Assembly (NCBI GenBank): GCA_016744695.1
Contig: JADGDV010000008.1
Span: 94,637 to 143,275, forward strand
Direction: 5' to 3'
DNA from: Hahellaceae bacterium
Lineage (GTDB): Bacteria; Pseudomonadota; Gammaproteobacteria; Pseudomonadales; Oleiphilaceae
Length of the DNA stretch: 48,639 bases
Shown here piece by piece: positions 35,295-45,573 of this stretch; the first letter of the stretch is position 1, and every line of letters starts with the position of its first letter. The notes beneath the pieces were generated by a model. That model had not been told where the DNA came from. It searched no databases and was given only the letters and a program-made list of their open reading frames with translations. The translations under genes and the position numbers were made by a program.

Positions 35295-36343
35295 TAGTGT
35301 TCACAAGCCTCAGCAACTAACTTATCTTGAATTGCAGGAATAACCTTGGAATTTAGCCATTGGTTGAATAGCTGTAGTTGAGGGTAGTTAGCAGAAACCT
35401 GTTTAATATAATTTACGGTTCTTGGAATATCATTCAAATAGCTATGCTTACCATCTCTTAGTGATAAACGTGCAAATATACCTGCCGCTTTTAAGTGACG
35501 CTGAATACCCATTAGATCAAACCATTGTTTGAATTGAGGGTAGGTTGCATCATGTAGTTTTATTGCTAGGGTTGCCTGATGAAATTCATGCAAGCGTCGG
35601 TCAACAAATTCGGGGGGCAAAACAATATAGCAGTCTCTTAATAGTGAAACTAAATCGTAGGTGATTGGCCCCATTACCGCATCTTGAAAATCTAGCACGC
35701 CAATACCTGGGTTGTTGGAGTCTGGGTCGTTTATCTCCATCAGGTTTCGGGAATGATAATCTCTATGCACGCAAACGGTAGGCTGGCTTAATGCCTCGTC
35801 AATCAGGAACTGGAATGCCTCATCTATTAGTGTTTTTTCGCTAGCGTTTAATTCGATCTCTAATTTCTTGCAGACAAGCCAGTCTCTGAATAGCTCCACT
35901 TCACGAGAGAGCAACTCTGTGTCGTACGGAGGAATTGCGTAGTCATCTGGTTGGCTGCATTGTTGAATTTGTATGAGTGTCTGTAATGCAGATTTATAAA
36001 GCGTTTCAGCTTTTGTTTCAACAAATGAAGGCGCCAAGCTGTTAAGCATTAACTCATCCCCAAAATCCCCTAGTAGCATAAACCCCTGACTTAAATCGAC
36101 GGCCTGAATATGAGGGACTTGAATACCTTGAGATTCCCAGTGTCGAGCAATGGCAACAAAGGGTAAGCTGTTTTCTTTTTCAGGGGGCGCATCCATCGCT
36201 ATCCAGCAAGACGATGAGGCTTTTTGTTCAACTCTAAAATATCGTCGGAAGCTCGCATCGCCTGAAACAGGGCTTACTGTAAACTCATTATTACTAAACT
36301 GTTTAGCCAACCATTTGTTAAGTTGTTGTAATCTCTGATCCAT
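35294..36343 (-). CDS. amgK: N-acetylmuramate/N-acetylglucosamine kinase AmgK
   Basis: An anomeric sugar kinase of the aminoglycoside phosphotransferase fold that phosphorylates MurNAc at C1, upstream of MurU in cell-wall recycling. About 349 aa with SGDASFRRYFRV (ATP-binding start), the catalytic loop VHRDYHSRNLMEIN (base Asp and metal Asn) and GVLDFQDAVMGPITYDLVSLLRD. ATG at 36343 matches family N-termini better than GTG at 36358, although neither has a good Shine-Dalgarno. It is divergent from lptD across ~180 bp carrying a perfect palindrome. Confidence 0.9.
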   Translation of the reverse strand: MDQRLQQLNKWLAKQFSNNEFTVSPVSGDASFRRYFRVEQKASSSCWIAMDAPPEKENSLPFVAIARHWESQGIQVPHIQAVDLSQGFMLLGDFGDELMLNSLAPSFVETKAETLYKSALQTLIQIQQCSQPDDYAIPPYDTELLSREVELFRDWLVCKKLEIELNASEKTLIDEAFQFLIDEALSQPTVCVHRDYHSRNLMEINDPDSNNPGIGVLDFQDAVMGPITYDLVSLLRDCYIVLPPEFVDRRLHEFHQATLAIKLHDATYPQFKQWFDLMGIQRHLKAAGIFARLSLRDGKHSYLNDIPRTVNYIKQVSANYPQLQLFNQWLNSKVIPAIQDKLVAEACEH

Positions 36344-36439
36344 AAATAAACGACGCACTCATTTGGGGTAAAAATCATTATGCCTTGCAATGAAGCCTGA
36401 TGGAACCGCTGGGGCAGGCTAAATATAGTATTTTGGATG

Positions 36440-36460
36440 ATAGTTTAATGGTTAAACTAT
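36440..36460. promoter_or_regulatory. Perfect 9-bp palindrome between amgK and lptD
   Basis: ATAGTTTAA (36440-36448) and TTAAACTAT (36452-36460) are exact reverse complements around TGG. It lies 66 bases before lptD and about 100 bases before amgK. The shape (9-bp arms, 3-base centre, AT-rich) suits a dimeric regulator's operator rather than a terminator. I cannot name the regulator. Confidence 0.5.
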
Positions 36461-36525
36461 GGTGACTCGTGGAATAACCGTTTATCATATAGCGCCCACT
36501 TACTTAGCAGAGTAGTCAGCATACA

Positions 36526-38910
36526 ATGACGAAAAAGGTTTATCGATTCGCACAGACTCTCGTGTTGCCGATGGCTCTTTGTCCGGCTTTATCGATAGCT
36601 GACGAGGCTAACGTTGATAACAATGTTGCAAAAACGGTTGCAAACACAGCCGCAGAAATTGATTGGAGACCCGTTGCTCAGATGACAGATGAGCAACGAA
36701 AAGGTGTGCCAAGCTACTGCGAGGGCGGTTACGTTGTACCTTCCTATTTATCACCAGACGCTAGTAATGCTTCAGCTACTCCTTCAGAAGTCCCCATTAA
36801 TGCATCTGCCCAAAATGCGACCTATGATGCTGATCAAACTATTCGTTTGGAGGGGGATATTGAAATTATCCAAGCGCCTTATAAGTTGACCGGTAAGTCT
36901 GCGACCCTTAATCAAGGGACTCAACAGGCGAATGTTGGCGGTGGGATTGAATTACGAAGTCCAGGCCTGTTGCTGACGGGAAGTGAGGCTCGCTATGACA
37001 TGTCTAGCGGTACGTTTGAAGTAGACAATGCTTCTTATTTGGCTCATGAACAAGGTTTACGAGGGGACTCTGAGAAAATATCGCGCCCTTCTGAGCAGGT
37101 TATGGTTATTGAAACGGGAACAATTACTCGCTGTGACCCCAATGACAAGGCATGGTCAATCGCCGCTAGTGAGATAAAACTAGATCATGAGACAGGCGTG
37201 GGTACCGCAGAGCATGTTCGTTTTAGAATTCAGGATGTCCCTGTTTTTTATATTCCCTGGATGACCTTTCCGATAGATGATCGGCGTAAAAGTGGTTTTC
37301 TATACCCTTCATTTGGTTCTTCTAATGTAGGGAGGGGCATCAGCATGTCGACCCCTTATTACTTTAACCTCGCGCCAAATTATGATGCCACGTTAACCCC
37401 TCAATATATTCATGGTCGGGGTCTTTATACAGAGTTAGAGGCGCGGTATTTAAATTCTTTTGGAACGTCGACACTTGATCTTGGGTATATAAATGAAGAT
37501 GAAGAGTACGTTAAAGATTTCCCTAATAAAGATGGCGAACGGTGGGGCTTAAGTTTTGAAAATAGTTCAAGGCTTGCGCCGGGCTGGTCTTCATTTATAG
37601 ATTACAATGTGGTTAGTGATGATGACTATGTTGATGATTTGGTACGTACGCTGAGTATTGCAAGTTCTACCCATATCGATAAAAAAGGGCAGATTAGTTA
37701 TGCTGACGATGTATGGCAGTTTGAAGGGCTTGTGCAAGGATATCAAACAATAGACTCAACCATCGCTGAAGCAGATAAACCTTATTCAAGACTGCCAGAG
37801 CTGAACTTAATAGGTGAATGGGGTAATGATGATTTTGACTGGGCCTTGGGCTCTCAATACATCTATTTTTATCGAGATGGAGAGCAATTAACCGGTGATG
37901 ATAAAGTCTATGGTAGTCGATTGAGGATTAAACCTACGTTATCCATGCCTATGGAAGCACTTTGGGGTTATTTAACTCCATCGATTAAAATAGACCATAC
38001 CGATTACTTGCTAGAAGATCGAGATACTGAAGAAGACCATATTAGCCGTACGGTACCCTTTACTACCTTAGATACCGGCCTTTATTTCGATAGACCCTTT
38101 CAATTAGGCGTGCAAGACTATAATCAAACACTGGAACCTCGGCTGTTTTATGTTTATTCACCTGAAGTTGAGCAAGATGATATTCCAGATTTTGATAGCT
38201 CATTAACCTCATTTAGATATTCACAGTTATTTTCTGATGACCGGTATAATGGGGGGGACCGAGTTGGTGATAACAACCGTTTAACCTTAGGGCTTACAAC
38301 TCGCTTTACTGAAGAGTCAACAGGTATAGATCGTGCCGTATTTAGTATTGGTAAAATTTACTACTTTGAAGATAGAGTCGTAACACTCGATGGAGAGGGT
38401 GACTCTACGGAAAGTGAGTCTCCTTATGCGGGTGAATTTACGCTTCAGCCATTGCCTGGGTTAGACCTGGCCGTCTCCGGATTATGGGATGACCAAGAGT
38501 ATAAAACCATAGAAGGTAGTAGTAGGGTAAGTTTCCACACAGAAGATTATGGTTATGTGTTAAACCTTGGGCATCGGTATAAAAAGCAAGACTCTCCTCT
38601 AGAGCAAACAGATATATCGACCATATTCCCACTTACGGACCAAATTAGCCTGTTTGGACGCTGGTTATACGATAAAAAATATACTCGAACCGCGGGAACC
38701 TTGGCTGGAGTAGAGTATCGCAGCTGCTGTTGGCGAGCTCAGTTATTATCTAGCAGTTATTTAAACGATAATGATGCCGCAAACGGTACGCTAGACCACA
38801 CGATTATGTTCAGAATTGAGCTTAAAGGCCTTGCAGGCTTTGGTGAAAGTGCTGATGACCTAGATGAACAAGTGCCAGGCTATATAAGCCGTGAAAGCTT
38901 GTATCATTAA
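36526..38910 (+). CDS. lptD: LPS-assembly protein LptD
   Basis: The outer-membrane beta-barrel that inserts lipopolysaccharide in the outer leaflet, together with LptE. 794 aa: signal peptide (to about SIADEA), a periplasmic OstA/jelly-roll domain (~95-230, ATYDADQTIRLEGDIEI and GIELRSPGLLLTGSEARYDM), and the 26-strand barrel (PVFYIPWMTFPIDDRRKSGF onward). The cysteines for the two interdomain disulfides are C65, C203 and the pair C734-C735 (YRSCCWRAQ), so the oxidative maturation seen in E. coli LptD should apply. It is the first gene of lptD-surA-pdxA-rsmA-apaH. Confidence 0.96.
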   Translation: MTKKVYRFAQTLVLPMALCPALSIADEANVDNNVAKTVANTAAEIDWRPVAQMTDEQRKGVPSYCEGGYVVPSYLSPDASNASATPSEVPINASAQNATYDADQTIRLEGDIEIIQAPYKLTGKSATLNQGTQQANVGGGIELRSPGLLLTGSEARYDMSSGTFEVDNASYLAHEQGLRGDSEKISRPSEQVMVIETGTITRCDPNDKAWSIAASEIKLDHETGVGTAEHVRFRIQDVPVFYIPWMTFPIDDRRKSGFLYPSFGSSNVGRGISMSTPYYFNLAPNYDATLTPQYIHGRGLYTELEARYLNSFGTSTLDLGYINEDEEYVKDFPNKDGERWGLSFENSSRLAPGWSSFIDYNVVSDDDYVDDLVRTLSIASSTHIDKKGQISYADDVWQFEGLVQGYQTIDSTIAEADKPYSRLPELNLIGEWGNDDFDWALGSQYIYFYRDGEQLTGDDKVYGSRLRIKPTLSMPMEALWGYLTPSIKIDHTDYLLEDRDTEEDHISRTVPFTTLDTGLYFDRPFQLGVQDYNQTLEPRLFYVYSPEVEQDDIPDFDSSLTSFRYSQLFSDDRYNGGDRVGDNNRLTLGLTTRFTEESTGIDRAVFSIGKIYYFEDRVVTLDGEGDSTESESPYAGEFTLQPLPGLDLAVSGLWDDQEYKTIEGSSRVSFHTEDYGYVLNLGHRYKKQDSPLEQTDISTIFPLTDQISLFGRWLYDKKYTRTAGTLAGVEYRSCCWRAQLLSSSYLNDNDAANGTLDHTIMFRIELKGLAGFGESADDLDEQVPGYISRESLYH

Positions 38911-38954
38911 ATAGATTTTGTATTAAATGCAATAATATTGGGTAGTATTGATTT

Positions 38955-40280
38955 ATGTTTGTAAGAAGTGCATTAGCTCGTTTATTAACCATCGTAACCT
39001 TGGTTGTTCTTTCGACATCAACTGTTTATGGAAAAGTTAAACCTCTGGATCAGGTGTTAGTTATCGTGGATGACGATATTGTGATGGAGTCTGAGCTACA
39101 TGCTCGAATTAGGTCTATATCTGCGAGATTAGCGGCTCAGGGTACGGGGTTGCCGTCACAAGGTGTGATGGAAAAACGAGTGCTTGACCAGTTGATACTT
39201 GAAAGCATTCAACTGCAGATGGCAGATCGGACAGGGCTGCGAATTAGTGATAACCAGCTTAATGAAACCATGCAAAATATTGCGAAAAGGAATGGCCTTA
39301 CACTAGACCAGTTTCAGGATCAGATAAAGAGTGAAGGTGTGACCTATAGTGAAGCCCGAGACCAAATTCGCAGAGAGCTGTTGATTAGTCGTATCCAGCA
39401 ACGACAGGTTGATAGAAAGGTACGAGTGACTGATAAAGAAATTGAAACGTTCTTAGCGTCGAGTGAAGGAAAAAAACGAACGGCATCAGAGTATTATTTG
39501 GGTCATATTCTTATTTCAATCTCCGAACCCGCAAACCCTATTATAGTTGATGCCGCTAGAGCGCGTGCTGAGAGTATAGTTGCTGAATTAAACGGTGGTG
39601 CTGATTTTAAGCAAACGGCCGTAGCTAAGTCTGATGGAAGAAATGCTCTGCAAGGTGGTGTTATTGGGTGGCGTAAAGAAAATGAAGTGCCTTCTATCGC
39701 GGCTGATATCATACAAACACTTAAAGTGGGCGTGCCTTCTGAAGTGTTAAGAACGACAGGTGGCTTTCATATAATGCAAGTATTGGATCGCCGTGGTGGT
39801 AAAGAACAGCTAGTTAAACAATATAATACGCGACATATACTGATGAAAGCCACAGAAGTAAGAACACTAGACGAGTCAAAGAAAGCTATTATTCAACTTA
39901 GAGAGCGTATTGTTCTTGGTGATGATTTTGCTGCGATTGCTAAAGCGAACTCAGATGACCCTATATCAGCCGCCAGTGGTGGGGGGCTAGGTTGGGTAAG
40001 TGTGGGTGAAATGGTACCTGCATTTGATGATGTCATGAAAAATAGCCCTGTAGGCGCGATCAGTCAGCCTTTATTAACGGATTTTGGCTGGCATATCCTT
40101 CAGGTTGAAGAAACCAGAATGGAAGATTTGGGGAGCCAGATTCAAGCTAACCAGGCACGACAAGTTATTCATCGCCGTAAATATGAAGAAGAGTTAAGTT
40201 TGTGGCTACATGAAATTCGCGGGGAGGCCTACGTAGAAATTAAAGACCGAACGCCACCTGAAGAAAGCACCGAAGACTAA
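38955..40280 (+). CDS. surA: Periplasmic chaperone and peptidyl-prolyl isomerase SurA
   Basis: A folding chaperone for outer-membrane proteins including LptD. 441 aa: signal peptide (ending STSTVYG), an N-terminal chaperone domain (~25-180: [21 protein letters not shown]), two parvulin domains (~185-290, [13 protein letters not shown]; ~295-400, [12 protein letters not shown] and [18 protein letters not shown]) and a C-terminal helix returning to the chaperone module ([21 protein letters not shown]). All SurA modules are present. It is 44 bases after lptD, and pdxA follows two bases after its stop. Confidence 0.96.
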   Translation: MFVRSALARLLTIVTLVVLSTSTVYGKVKPLDQVLVIVDDDIVMESELHARIRSISARLAAQGTGLPSQGVMEKRVLDQLILESIQLQMADRTGLRISDNQLNETMQNIAKRNGLTLDQFQDQIKSEGVTYSEARDQIRRELLISRIQQRQVDRKVRVTDKEIETFLASSEGKKRTASEYYLGHILISISEPANPIIVDAARARAESIVAELNGGADFKQTAVAKSDGRNALQGGVIGWRKENEVPSIAADIIQTLKVGVPSEVLRTTGGFHIMQVLDRRGGKEQLVKQYNTRHILMKATEVRTLDESKKAIIQLRERIVLGDDFAAIAKANSDDPISAASGGGLGWVSVGEMVPAFDDVMKNSPVGAISQPLLTDFGWHILQVEETRMEDLGSQIQANQARQVIHRRKYEEELSLWLHEIRGEAYVEIKDRTPPEESTED

Positions 40281-40282
40281 CT

Positions 40283-41290
40283 ATGCCATTACAAATAGCG
40301 TCGATATACCCTGTTGCTCCTTTAGTTATAACGGCAGGAGAACCTGCGGGAATAGGCCCTGATTTGTGTGTTCAGCTAGCGCAACAGGGGTTTGTTGAGC
40401 CTGTTGTTATTGCCTGTGATCCGGCTCTTTTAGAGCAGCGTGCAAAAACTCTAGGCATGCCTATCAATATTACACTTTGGCAGCCTGGCGCCTCGGTAAT
40501 AGCCGCACCCGGTTGTGTTTCAGTATACCCTGTTGAATTGAGTGTGCCGGTACATGCAGGGGTGTTATCAGCGAGCAATGCCCCGTATGTATTAAAAACG
40601 CTTACGCTTGCTGCAAACGGATGTATGGATGGGGTTTTTTCAGGTATGGTCACGGCCCCTGTCCATAAAGGTATTATTAATGATGCCGGTATAGCCTTTT
40701 CTGGACATACCGAGTTTCTTCAGGCGCTTTGCGGGGTTGACCTGGTTGTAATGATGCTTGCAACCGAGTCGTTAAGAGTGGCTTTGGTTACAACGCACCT
40801 TCCTTTGTCTGCTGTGCCTACGGCCATAACTAAGCCCTTGTTGCGTAAAATAATCACCATACTCCATAAAGATTTAAGCGAAAAGTTTGGTTTGGATACC
40901 CCTTCCATTTTAGTGGCAGGCCTGAATCCTCACGCAGGAGAGGGTGGTCACATGGGGATGGAAGAAATAGATGTTATTGAGCCGGTGCTTAATGAGTTCC
41001 GGGATAAAGGTATGAAACTAATTGGGCCATTACCTGCTGATACTCTATTTACCCCGCGACACCTAGAAAAGGCTGATGCGGTCTTGGCTATGTATCATGA
41101 TCAGGGCTTACCTGTGTTAAAATATCAGGGCTTTGGCTCTGCAGTAAACATTACCTTGGGTTTACCTATTGTAAGAACCTCGGTTGACCACGGAACTGCT
41201 TTGGATTTAGCCGGAACAGGCAAAGCAGAAACGGGCAGCCTTCAAGAAGCAATTAAGTGCGCAGCCATTATGGCGCGTAGCTGTAAATAA
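40283..41290 (+). CDS. pdxA: 4-hydroxythreonine-4-phosphate dehydrogenase
   Basis: It oxidises 4-phosphohydroxy-L-threonine in the DXP-dependent pyridoxal phosphate pathway. 335 aa with the opening [48 protein letters not shown] (metal His), [16 protein letters not shown] (metal His), [11 protein letters not shown]-type substrate site and [25 protein letters not shown]. The start is two bases after the surA stop. All parts are present. Confidence 0.96.
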   Translation: MPLQIASIYPVAPLVITAGEPAGIGPDLCVQLAQQGFVEPVVIACDPALLEQRAKTLGMPINITLWQPGASVIAAPGCVSVYPVELSVPVHAGVLSASNAPYVLKTLTLAANGCMDGVFSGMVTAPVHKGIINDAGIAFSGHTEFLQALCGVDLVVMMLATESLRVALVTTHLPLSAVPTAITKPLLRKIITILHKDLSEKFGLDTPSILVAGLNPHAGEGGHMGMEEIDVIEPVLNEFRDKGMKLIGPLPADTLFTPRHLEKADAVLAMYHDQGLPVLKYQGFGSAVNITLGLPIVRTSVDHGTALDLAGTGKAETGSLQEAIKCAAIMARSCK

Positions 41291-41311
41291 ATAGAGCAAA
41301 GAGAACGAGAA

Positions 41312-42142
41312 ATGGCAAAGCAACCGTCAAACCCTTCCCATTTAGGACACCAGGCTAGAAAACGGTTTGGCCAGAATTTTTTGCATGATCATGGTGTTAT
41401 CGACCGTATTGTTCGAAGTATACACCCTAAATCAGATGAGTCATTGGTAGAGATTGGCCCAGGACTGGGAGCCATTACTGAAGAGCTGTTGGCTGCGACC
41501 GAAGGTAAGCTTCAGGTCGTTGAGTTAGACCGTGATTTAATTCCTATTCTCCGAACAAAGTTCTTTAATTATCCTGACTTTGTAATACATGAAGCGGATG
41601 CATTGAAATTTGACTTCAACCAGCTAGCGGCACCAGAAAAACCACTACGGTTAGTGGGTAATTTACCCTATAACATATCAACCCCTCTGATTTTTCACTT
41701 GCTAAAACATGTCAATGATATGAAAGACATGCACTTTATGCTGCAAAATGAAGTGGTTAAACGTCTTGCTGCACAACCGGGTGAGCCTAATTACGGGCGC
41801 TTGGGTATTATGGTGCAGTATTATTGCAGGGTTCAGCCATTATTTATGGTTTCGCCTGAATCCTTTAGCCCTCGCCCCAAGGTTGACTCCGCTATTGTTC
41901 GGCTTACACCTTATAAAGAATTACCACATCCGGTTAAAGATATTAAAACACTTGAAGCAGTGGTTAGAACGGCATTTACTATGCGACGGAAGACCTTACG
42001 TAATGCTTTGTCATCATTAATTGATGCCGAGCCGCTTGAGGCGTTGGGCATTAACCCGAAATTACGCCCAGAGAATCTTTCGTTGGCTGACTATGTGAAA
42101 ATTAGTGATTCACTTTCAAGTTCGACTGAAGCAGCAAAGTAA
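41312..42142 (+). CDS. rsmA: 16S rRNA dimethyladenosine transferase RsmA (KsgA)
   Basis: It dimethylates two adjacent adenines in the 3' hairpin of 16S rRNA, late in small-subunit assembly. 276 aa with KRFGQNFLHDHGVIDRIV, SAM motif I VEIGPGLGAITEEL, VVELDRDLIPIL, motif IV NLPYNISTPLIFHLL and the C-terminal rRNA-binding part FTMRRKTLRNALSSL. Shine-Dalgarno-like GAGAACGAGA lies before the ATG at 41312. Confidence 0.96.
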   Translation: MAKQPSNPSHLGHQARKRFGQNFLHDHGVIDRIVRSIHPKSDESLVEIGPGLGAITEELLAATEGKLQVVELDRDLIPILRTKFFNYPDFVIHEADALKFDFNQLAAPEKPLRLVGNLPYNISTPLIFHLLKHVNDMKDMHFMLQNEVVKRLAAQPGEPNYGRLGIMVQYYCRVQPLFMVSPESFSPRPKVDSAIVRLTPYKELPHPVKDIKTLEAVVRTAFTMRRKTLRNALSSLIDAEPLEALGINPKLRPENLSLADYVKISDSLSSSTEAAK

Positions 42143-42168
42143 TGCCTGCTAAACAATAAAAGAGGTTA

Positions 42169-42978
42169 ATGATGGCAGTTTATGCCGTGGGTGATATTCA
42201 GGGTTGCTACTATAGTCTTCGTTGCTTATTAGACAAGGTCGCGTTTAATCCCGCAGAAGATACATTATGGGTAGCGGGAGACCTCGTTAACAGAGGTCCT
42301 GAATCACTGAAAACACTCCGCTTTATAAAGTCGCTCAAACAATCTGCAAAAGTGGTGTTGGGTAATCATGACTTGCACCTGCTTGCGGTAGCTAGGGGAG
42401 CTCAGAGTAAAAAAAGAAAAGATACTTTTACCGATATTTTAAGTGCGCCAGACCTTGATGAATTAATGGACTGGTTGCGTCATCAGAAGATAATGGTTCG
42501 CGATAAAACACGACAAATCGCCATGACTCATGCTGGGATTCCACATATTTGGTCGATTAAACAGGCAAAAGAATACGCTTGTGAGCTTGAAACACTATTA
42601 AAAAGTGATAACTGTGATGAATTCTTAAGTGCAATGTATGGCAATGAGCCACAGCAGTGGAGCGATTCATTGACTGGGTATGATCGATATAGAACGATTG
42701 CCAACTACTTTACCCGTATGCGTTTTATTGGCGATGAAGGGGCTTTGGATTTTAATAATAAGTTAGGCCCTCTTGATGCCCCTGAAGGCTATAAACCTTG
42801 GTTTTCGCATACAAGGCCAGGCCGAACCAAAATAATATTTGGTCATTGGGCTGCATTAGAAGGTCGGGTATCAAACCCTCAAATGGTGGTAGTCGATACT
42901 GGTTGTGTATGGGGCGGGGCGTTAACCCTTCTTAATTTAGATACATGGGTGAAAACGAGCTGTGATTGTAGCCACTAA
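42169..42978 (+). CDS. apaH: Symmetrical bis(5'-nucleosyl)-tetraphosphatase
   Basis: It cleaves Ap4A and related alarmones (and NpnN caps on RNA) to two ADP. 269 aa calcineurin-type metallophosphatase with motifs YAVGDIQGCYYSL, VAGDLVNRGPESLKTL, VVLGNHDLHLLA, MTHAGIPHIWS and FGHWAALEGRV. ATG is doubled at 42169/42172; either could start. The gene usually called apaG, which often lies between rsmA and apaH, is not present here. Confidence 0.95.
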   Translation: MMAVYAVGDIQGCYYSLRCLLDKVAFNPAEDTLWVAGDLVNRGPESLKTLRFIKSLKQSAKVVLGNHDLHLLAVARGAQSKKRKDTFTDILSAPDLDELMDWLRHQKIMVRDKTRQIAMTHAGIPHIWSIKQAKEYACELETLLKSDNCDEFLSAMYGNEPQQWSDSLTGYDRYRTIANYFTRMRFIGDEGALDFNNKLGPLDAPEGYKPWFSHTRPGRTKIIFGHWAALEGRVSNPQMVVVDTGCVWGGALTLLNLDTWVKTSCDCSH

Positions 42979-42990
42979 CAGGAGTCTGCA

Positions 42991-43191
42991 TTGAACGTAA
43001 TTTTAAATGGTGAGACAAAAACCATCAAAACAGATTCAAGTATTTTAGATCTAATTCAATTAATGGACTTAGGTGACGCGCGCATTGCGGTGGAATTAAA
43101 CCTTGAAATAGTGCCTCGTAGCGAACATGCCGCAACCATATTAAAAACAGGGGATACCCTAGAGGTTGTTCATGCTATTGGTGGTGGTTAA
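42991..43191 (+). CDS. thiS: Sulfur carrier protein ThiS
   Basis: A ubiquitin-like sulfur carrier for the thiazole moiety of thiamine. 66 aa with a beta-grasp fold and the C-terminal diglycine (HAIGGG) that is adenylated and thiocarboxylated. It starts with TTG at 42991, supported by AGGAG six bases upstream; no ATG is available. It is 12 bases after apaH and 56 bases before thiG. No TPP riboswitch fits in these short gaps. Confidence 0.9.
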   Translation: MNVILNGETKTIKTDSSILDLIQLMDLGDARIAVELNLEIVPRSEHAATILKTGDTLEVVHAIGGG

Positions 43192-43247
43192 TAATTGATT
43201 AACGTTCAGATACTAATAAAATTGAAAATAAACAGACATACAGAATA

Positions 43248-44069
43248 GTGAAAAACAAAATGACGAATCCAGGCAGCGACAATACCTTAGTAGATAAGCC
43301 TTTAGTGATTGATGGGAAAACATACCAGTCAAGATTGTTAGTAGGGACCGGTAAATATAAAAATCTTGATGAGACCCGTGAAGCTATAGCCGTCAGTGGT
43401 GCAGAAATTGTAACGGTGGCGGTTAGACGAACTAACATTGGTCAAAACCCTGCTGAGCCGAACTTACTTGACGTAATTTCACCCGATAAATATACCATTT
43501 TACCGAATACTGCAGGCTGTTATACCGCAAAAGATGCGGTTAGAACATGTAAGTTAGCTAGAGAATTATTAGGTGGACACGAACTGGTTAAACTTGAAGT
43601 ATTAGGTGACCAAAAAACGCTCTACCCTGACATCACCGAAACGTTGATTGCGGCTGAAGAGCTCATAAAAGATGGCTTTAAGGTGATGGTGTATACCACT
43701 GACGATCCTATTATTGCCAAGCGGCTAGAAGAAATGGGGTGTGTTGCTGTTATGCCATTAGGCGCACCTATTGGTTCGGGCCTAGGGATTAGAAATCCTT
43801 ATAACATTCGTATGATTTTAGAAAATGCAACGGTACCTATATTGGTAGATGCCGGTGTAGGGACGGCCTCTGATGCGACGATTGCGATGGAACTGGGTTG
43901 TGATGGTGTATTAATGAATACAGCCATTGCAGCTGCTCAGAACCCTGTCATGATGGCCAGAGCAATGAAAGGTGCGGTTGAATGTGGTCGTGATGCATAT
44001 CTTGCAGGTAGAATGCCTCGAAAACTGTATGCATCGGCTTCGTCGCCCATTGATGGAACATTTTTTTAA
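43248..44069 (+). CDS. thiG: Thiazole synthase ThiG
   Basis: It builds the thiazole phosphate of thiamine from deoxyxylulose phosphate, dehydroglycine and ThiS-thiocarboxylate. About 270 aa TIM barrel: [64 protein letters not shown] (Schiff-base Lys), [20 protein letters not shown], and [18 protein letters not shown]. The start is GTG 43248 or ATG 43260. Both lack a strong Shine-Dalgarno. Confidence 0.95.
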   Translation: MKNKMTNPGSDNTLVDKPLVIDGKTYQSRLLVGTGKYKNLDETREAIAVSGAEIVTVAVRRTNIGQNPAEPNLLDVISPDKYTILPNTAGCYTAKDAVRTCKLARELLGGHELVKLEVLGDQKTLYPDITETLIAAEELIKDGFKVMVYTTDDPIIAKRLEEMGCVAVMPLGAPIGSGLGIRNPYNIRMILENATVPILVDAGVGTASDATIAMELGCDGVLMNTAIAAAQNPVMMARAMKGAVECGRDAYLAGRMPRKLYASASSPIDGTFF

Positions 44070-44100
44070 CATTCACTCGTCCTAAATAAAAGGAGGCACC

Positions 44101-44700
44101 ATGGCTGCTACACAAAAAAAAGATCGCAATAACCGCCGCCAGCAAATTCTGGAAGCATTAGCGAGAATGCTTGAGCAGAGTCCTGGTGCTCGTATAACCA
44201 CCGCAAAGCTAGCAAAAGAAGTCGGTGTGACCGAGGCTGCACTATATCGTCATTTTCCTAGCAAAGGGAAAATGTTCGAGGGTTTAATTGAGTTTGTAGA
44301 AGAGAGTCTATTTAGTCGCATTAACCGAATATTAAAAGACGCCCCTACCGCAGAAGAAAAAATTGAATCAATTCTTACTTTGGTATTAGCCTTTGCTGAT
44401 AAAAACCCCGGAATATGTCGAATCCTGATGGGAGATGCTCTTGCCGGTGAAAAAGAAACTTTGCGTACAAGAGTATCGCAAATATTTGAACGATTAGATG
44501 TGCAAATAAAAAAAATATTAAGGGAAGCGGCCATAAAAGAAGGAAAACGCTCGGCTCTTGTGGCAAGTAAAGCGTCAAACCTTATGGTGGTGCTTGTTGA
44601 AGGTCGCATTCACCAATATGTCAGAACAGATTTTAAACAATCCCCTCTTGATGGCTGGAATGAGCAATGGTTGTACCTTTCATCCGGTCTGCTAATATAA
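44101..44700 (+). CDS. slmA: Nucleoid occlusion factor SlmA
   Basis: A TetR-family DNA-binding protein that binds SBS sites and breaks FtsZ filaments over the nucleoid. 199 aa with an N-terminal HTH (ITTAKLAKEVGVTEAALYRHF) followed by PSKGKMFEGLIEFVEESLF and the FtsZ-binding helices, as in E. coli SlmA (RRQQILEALARMLE and ILMGDALAGEKETL). Start ATG 44101 has AAAGGAGGC before it. Confidence 0.95.
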   Translation: MAATQKKDRNNRRQQILEALARMLEQSPGARITTAKLAKEVGVTEAALYRHFPSKGKMFEGLIEFVEESLFSRINRILKDAPTAEEKIESILTLVLAFADKNPGICRILMGDALAGEKETLRTRVSQIFERLDVQIKKILREAAIKEGKRSALVASKASNLMVVLVEGRIHQYVRTDFKQSPLDGWNEQWLYLSSGLLI

Positions 44701-44745
44701 AAAGGGTGAAGTGTTGTTACTCCTTAGTCTGTGGAATATATCTAG

Positions 44746-45573
44746 ATGAGAGCTATGCCCGTATTTAAAAATAGAGCTAAAGTGAAGATATTTTCTTATA
44801 CCGTATCGGCATTACTTGTTTTGTTAGCCTTGAGTGTGAGCGCTGCTGAAAAAATCAGAGTAGCTACGGGTGAGTGGGTTCCTTATGTGTCTAAAGCTTA
44901 CCAGCATCACGGAGCCATTGGCCATGTGATTGAAAAAATTTATCAATCAGAAGGTATAGAGGTGGAGTTTGGTTACTTTCCTTGGGCGCGCGGCTATCAG
45001 ATGGTTAAAGATGGCGTATGGGATACCACTATGCCTTATTACTGCTCACCAGAAAGAGAAAAATTATTTTACTGCAGCGACCCTATTGCGGAAGGGCAGC
45101 AAGTTTACTTCCACAGAACTGATTACTCTTTTGATTGGGAAACTATTGCTGATCTAAAAGGACTTAAAGTGGGAGCAACTCTAGGCTATTACTATGGTGA
45201 AGCGTTTGAAAAGGCCGAGCGAGATGGTTTTTTCTATGTTCAGCGAATTGCCAGTGATGAAACCAACTTTATGGTCTTAATGAAAGAGAGAATTAATATT
45301 TTCCCGCAAGATAAAGATGTTGGTTATGCGATGATTCGTCGTTTATTCAATGAAGATGAAAGAAAGCTGATTACTCACCATAAGACCCCCATTCATACAA
45401 AGTCGCTTCATTTGCTGTTTGCCCGTAATAATGAAAAAAGTAAGCACCATCTTGATGTCTTTAATCGAGGCCTAAAGCGAATGAGAAGTAGCGGTGAGCT
45501 TCAAGGTTATTTACAGGCGATGAGTGATGGCGTTTATATTGAAGGCGGTGCTTATGAAGGAGTAAAGAAGTAA
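44746..45573 (+). CDS. Orphan family-3 solute-binding periplasmic protein
   Basis: A 275-aa exported SBP_bac_3 protein (amino-acid receptor fold): signal peptide (to about LSVSAAEK), then IRVATGEWVPYVSKAY, a Cys pair in MPYYCSPEREKLFYCSDP, a substrate cleft FGYFPWARGYQMVKDGVWDTT, and LKGLKVGATLGYYYGEAFEKA. There is no permease or ATPase gene nearby. Many such proteins in marine gammaproteobacteria stand alone and may act as sensory or unknown-ligand receptors. The ATG at 44746 or 44755 starts it. Confidence 0.82.
   Translation: MRAMPVFKNRAKVKIFSYTVSALLVLLALSVSAAEKIRVATGEWVPYVSKAYQHHGAIGHVIEKIYQSEGIEVEFGYFPWARGYQMVKDGVWDTTMPYYCSPEREKLFYCSDPIAEGQQVYFHRTDYSFDWETIADLKGLKVGATLGYYYGEAFEKAERDGFFYVQRIASDETNFMVLMKERINIFPQDKDVGYAMIRRLFNEDERKLITHHKTPIHTKSLHLLFARNNEKSKHHLDVFNRGLKRMRSSGELQGYLQAMSDGVYIEGGAYEGVKK

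Noticed and set aside
42960-43247. TPP riboswitch ahead of thiS or thiG
   Set aside because: The gaps are 12 and 56 bases, too short, and no THI-box sequence is visible.
44250-44609. 119-codon minus-strand open frame opposite slmA
   Set aside because: A shadow of slmA, which has clear family motifs.
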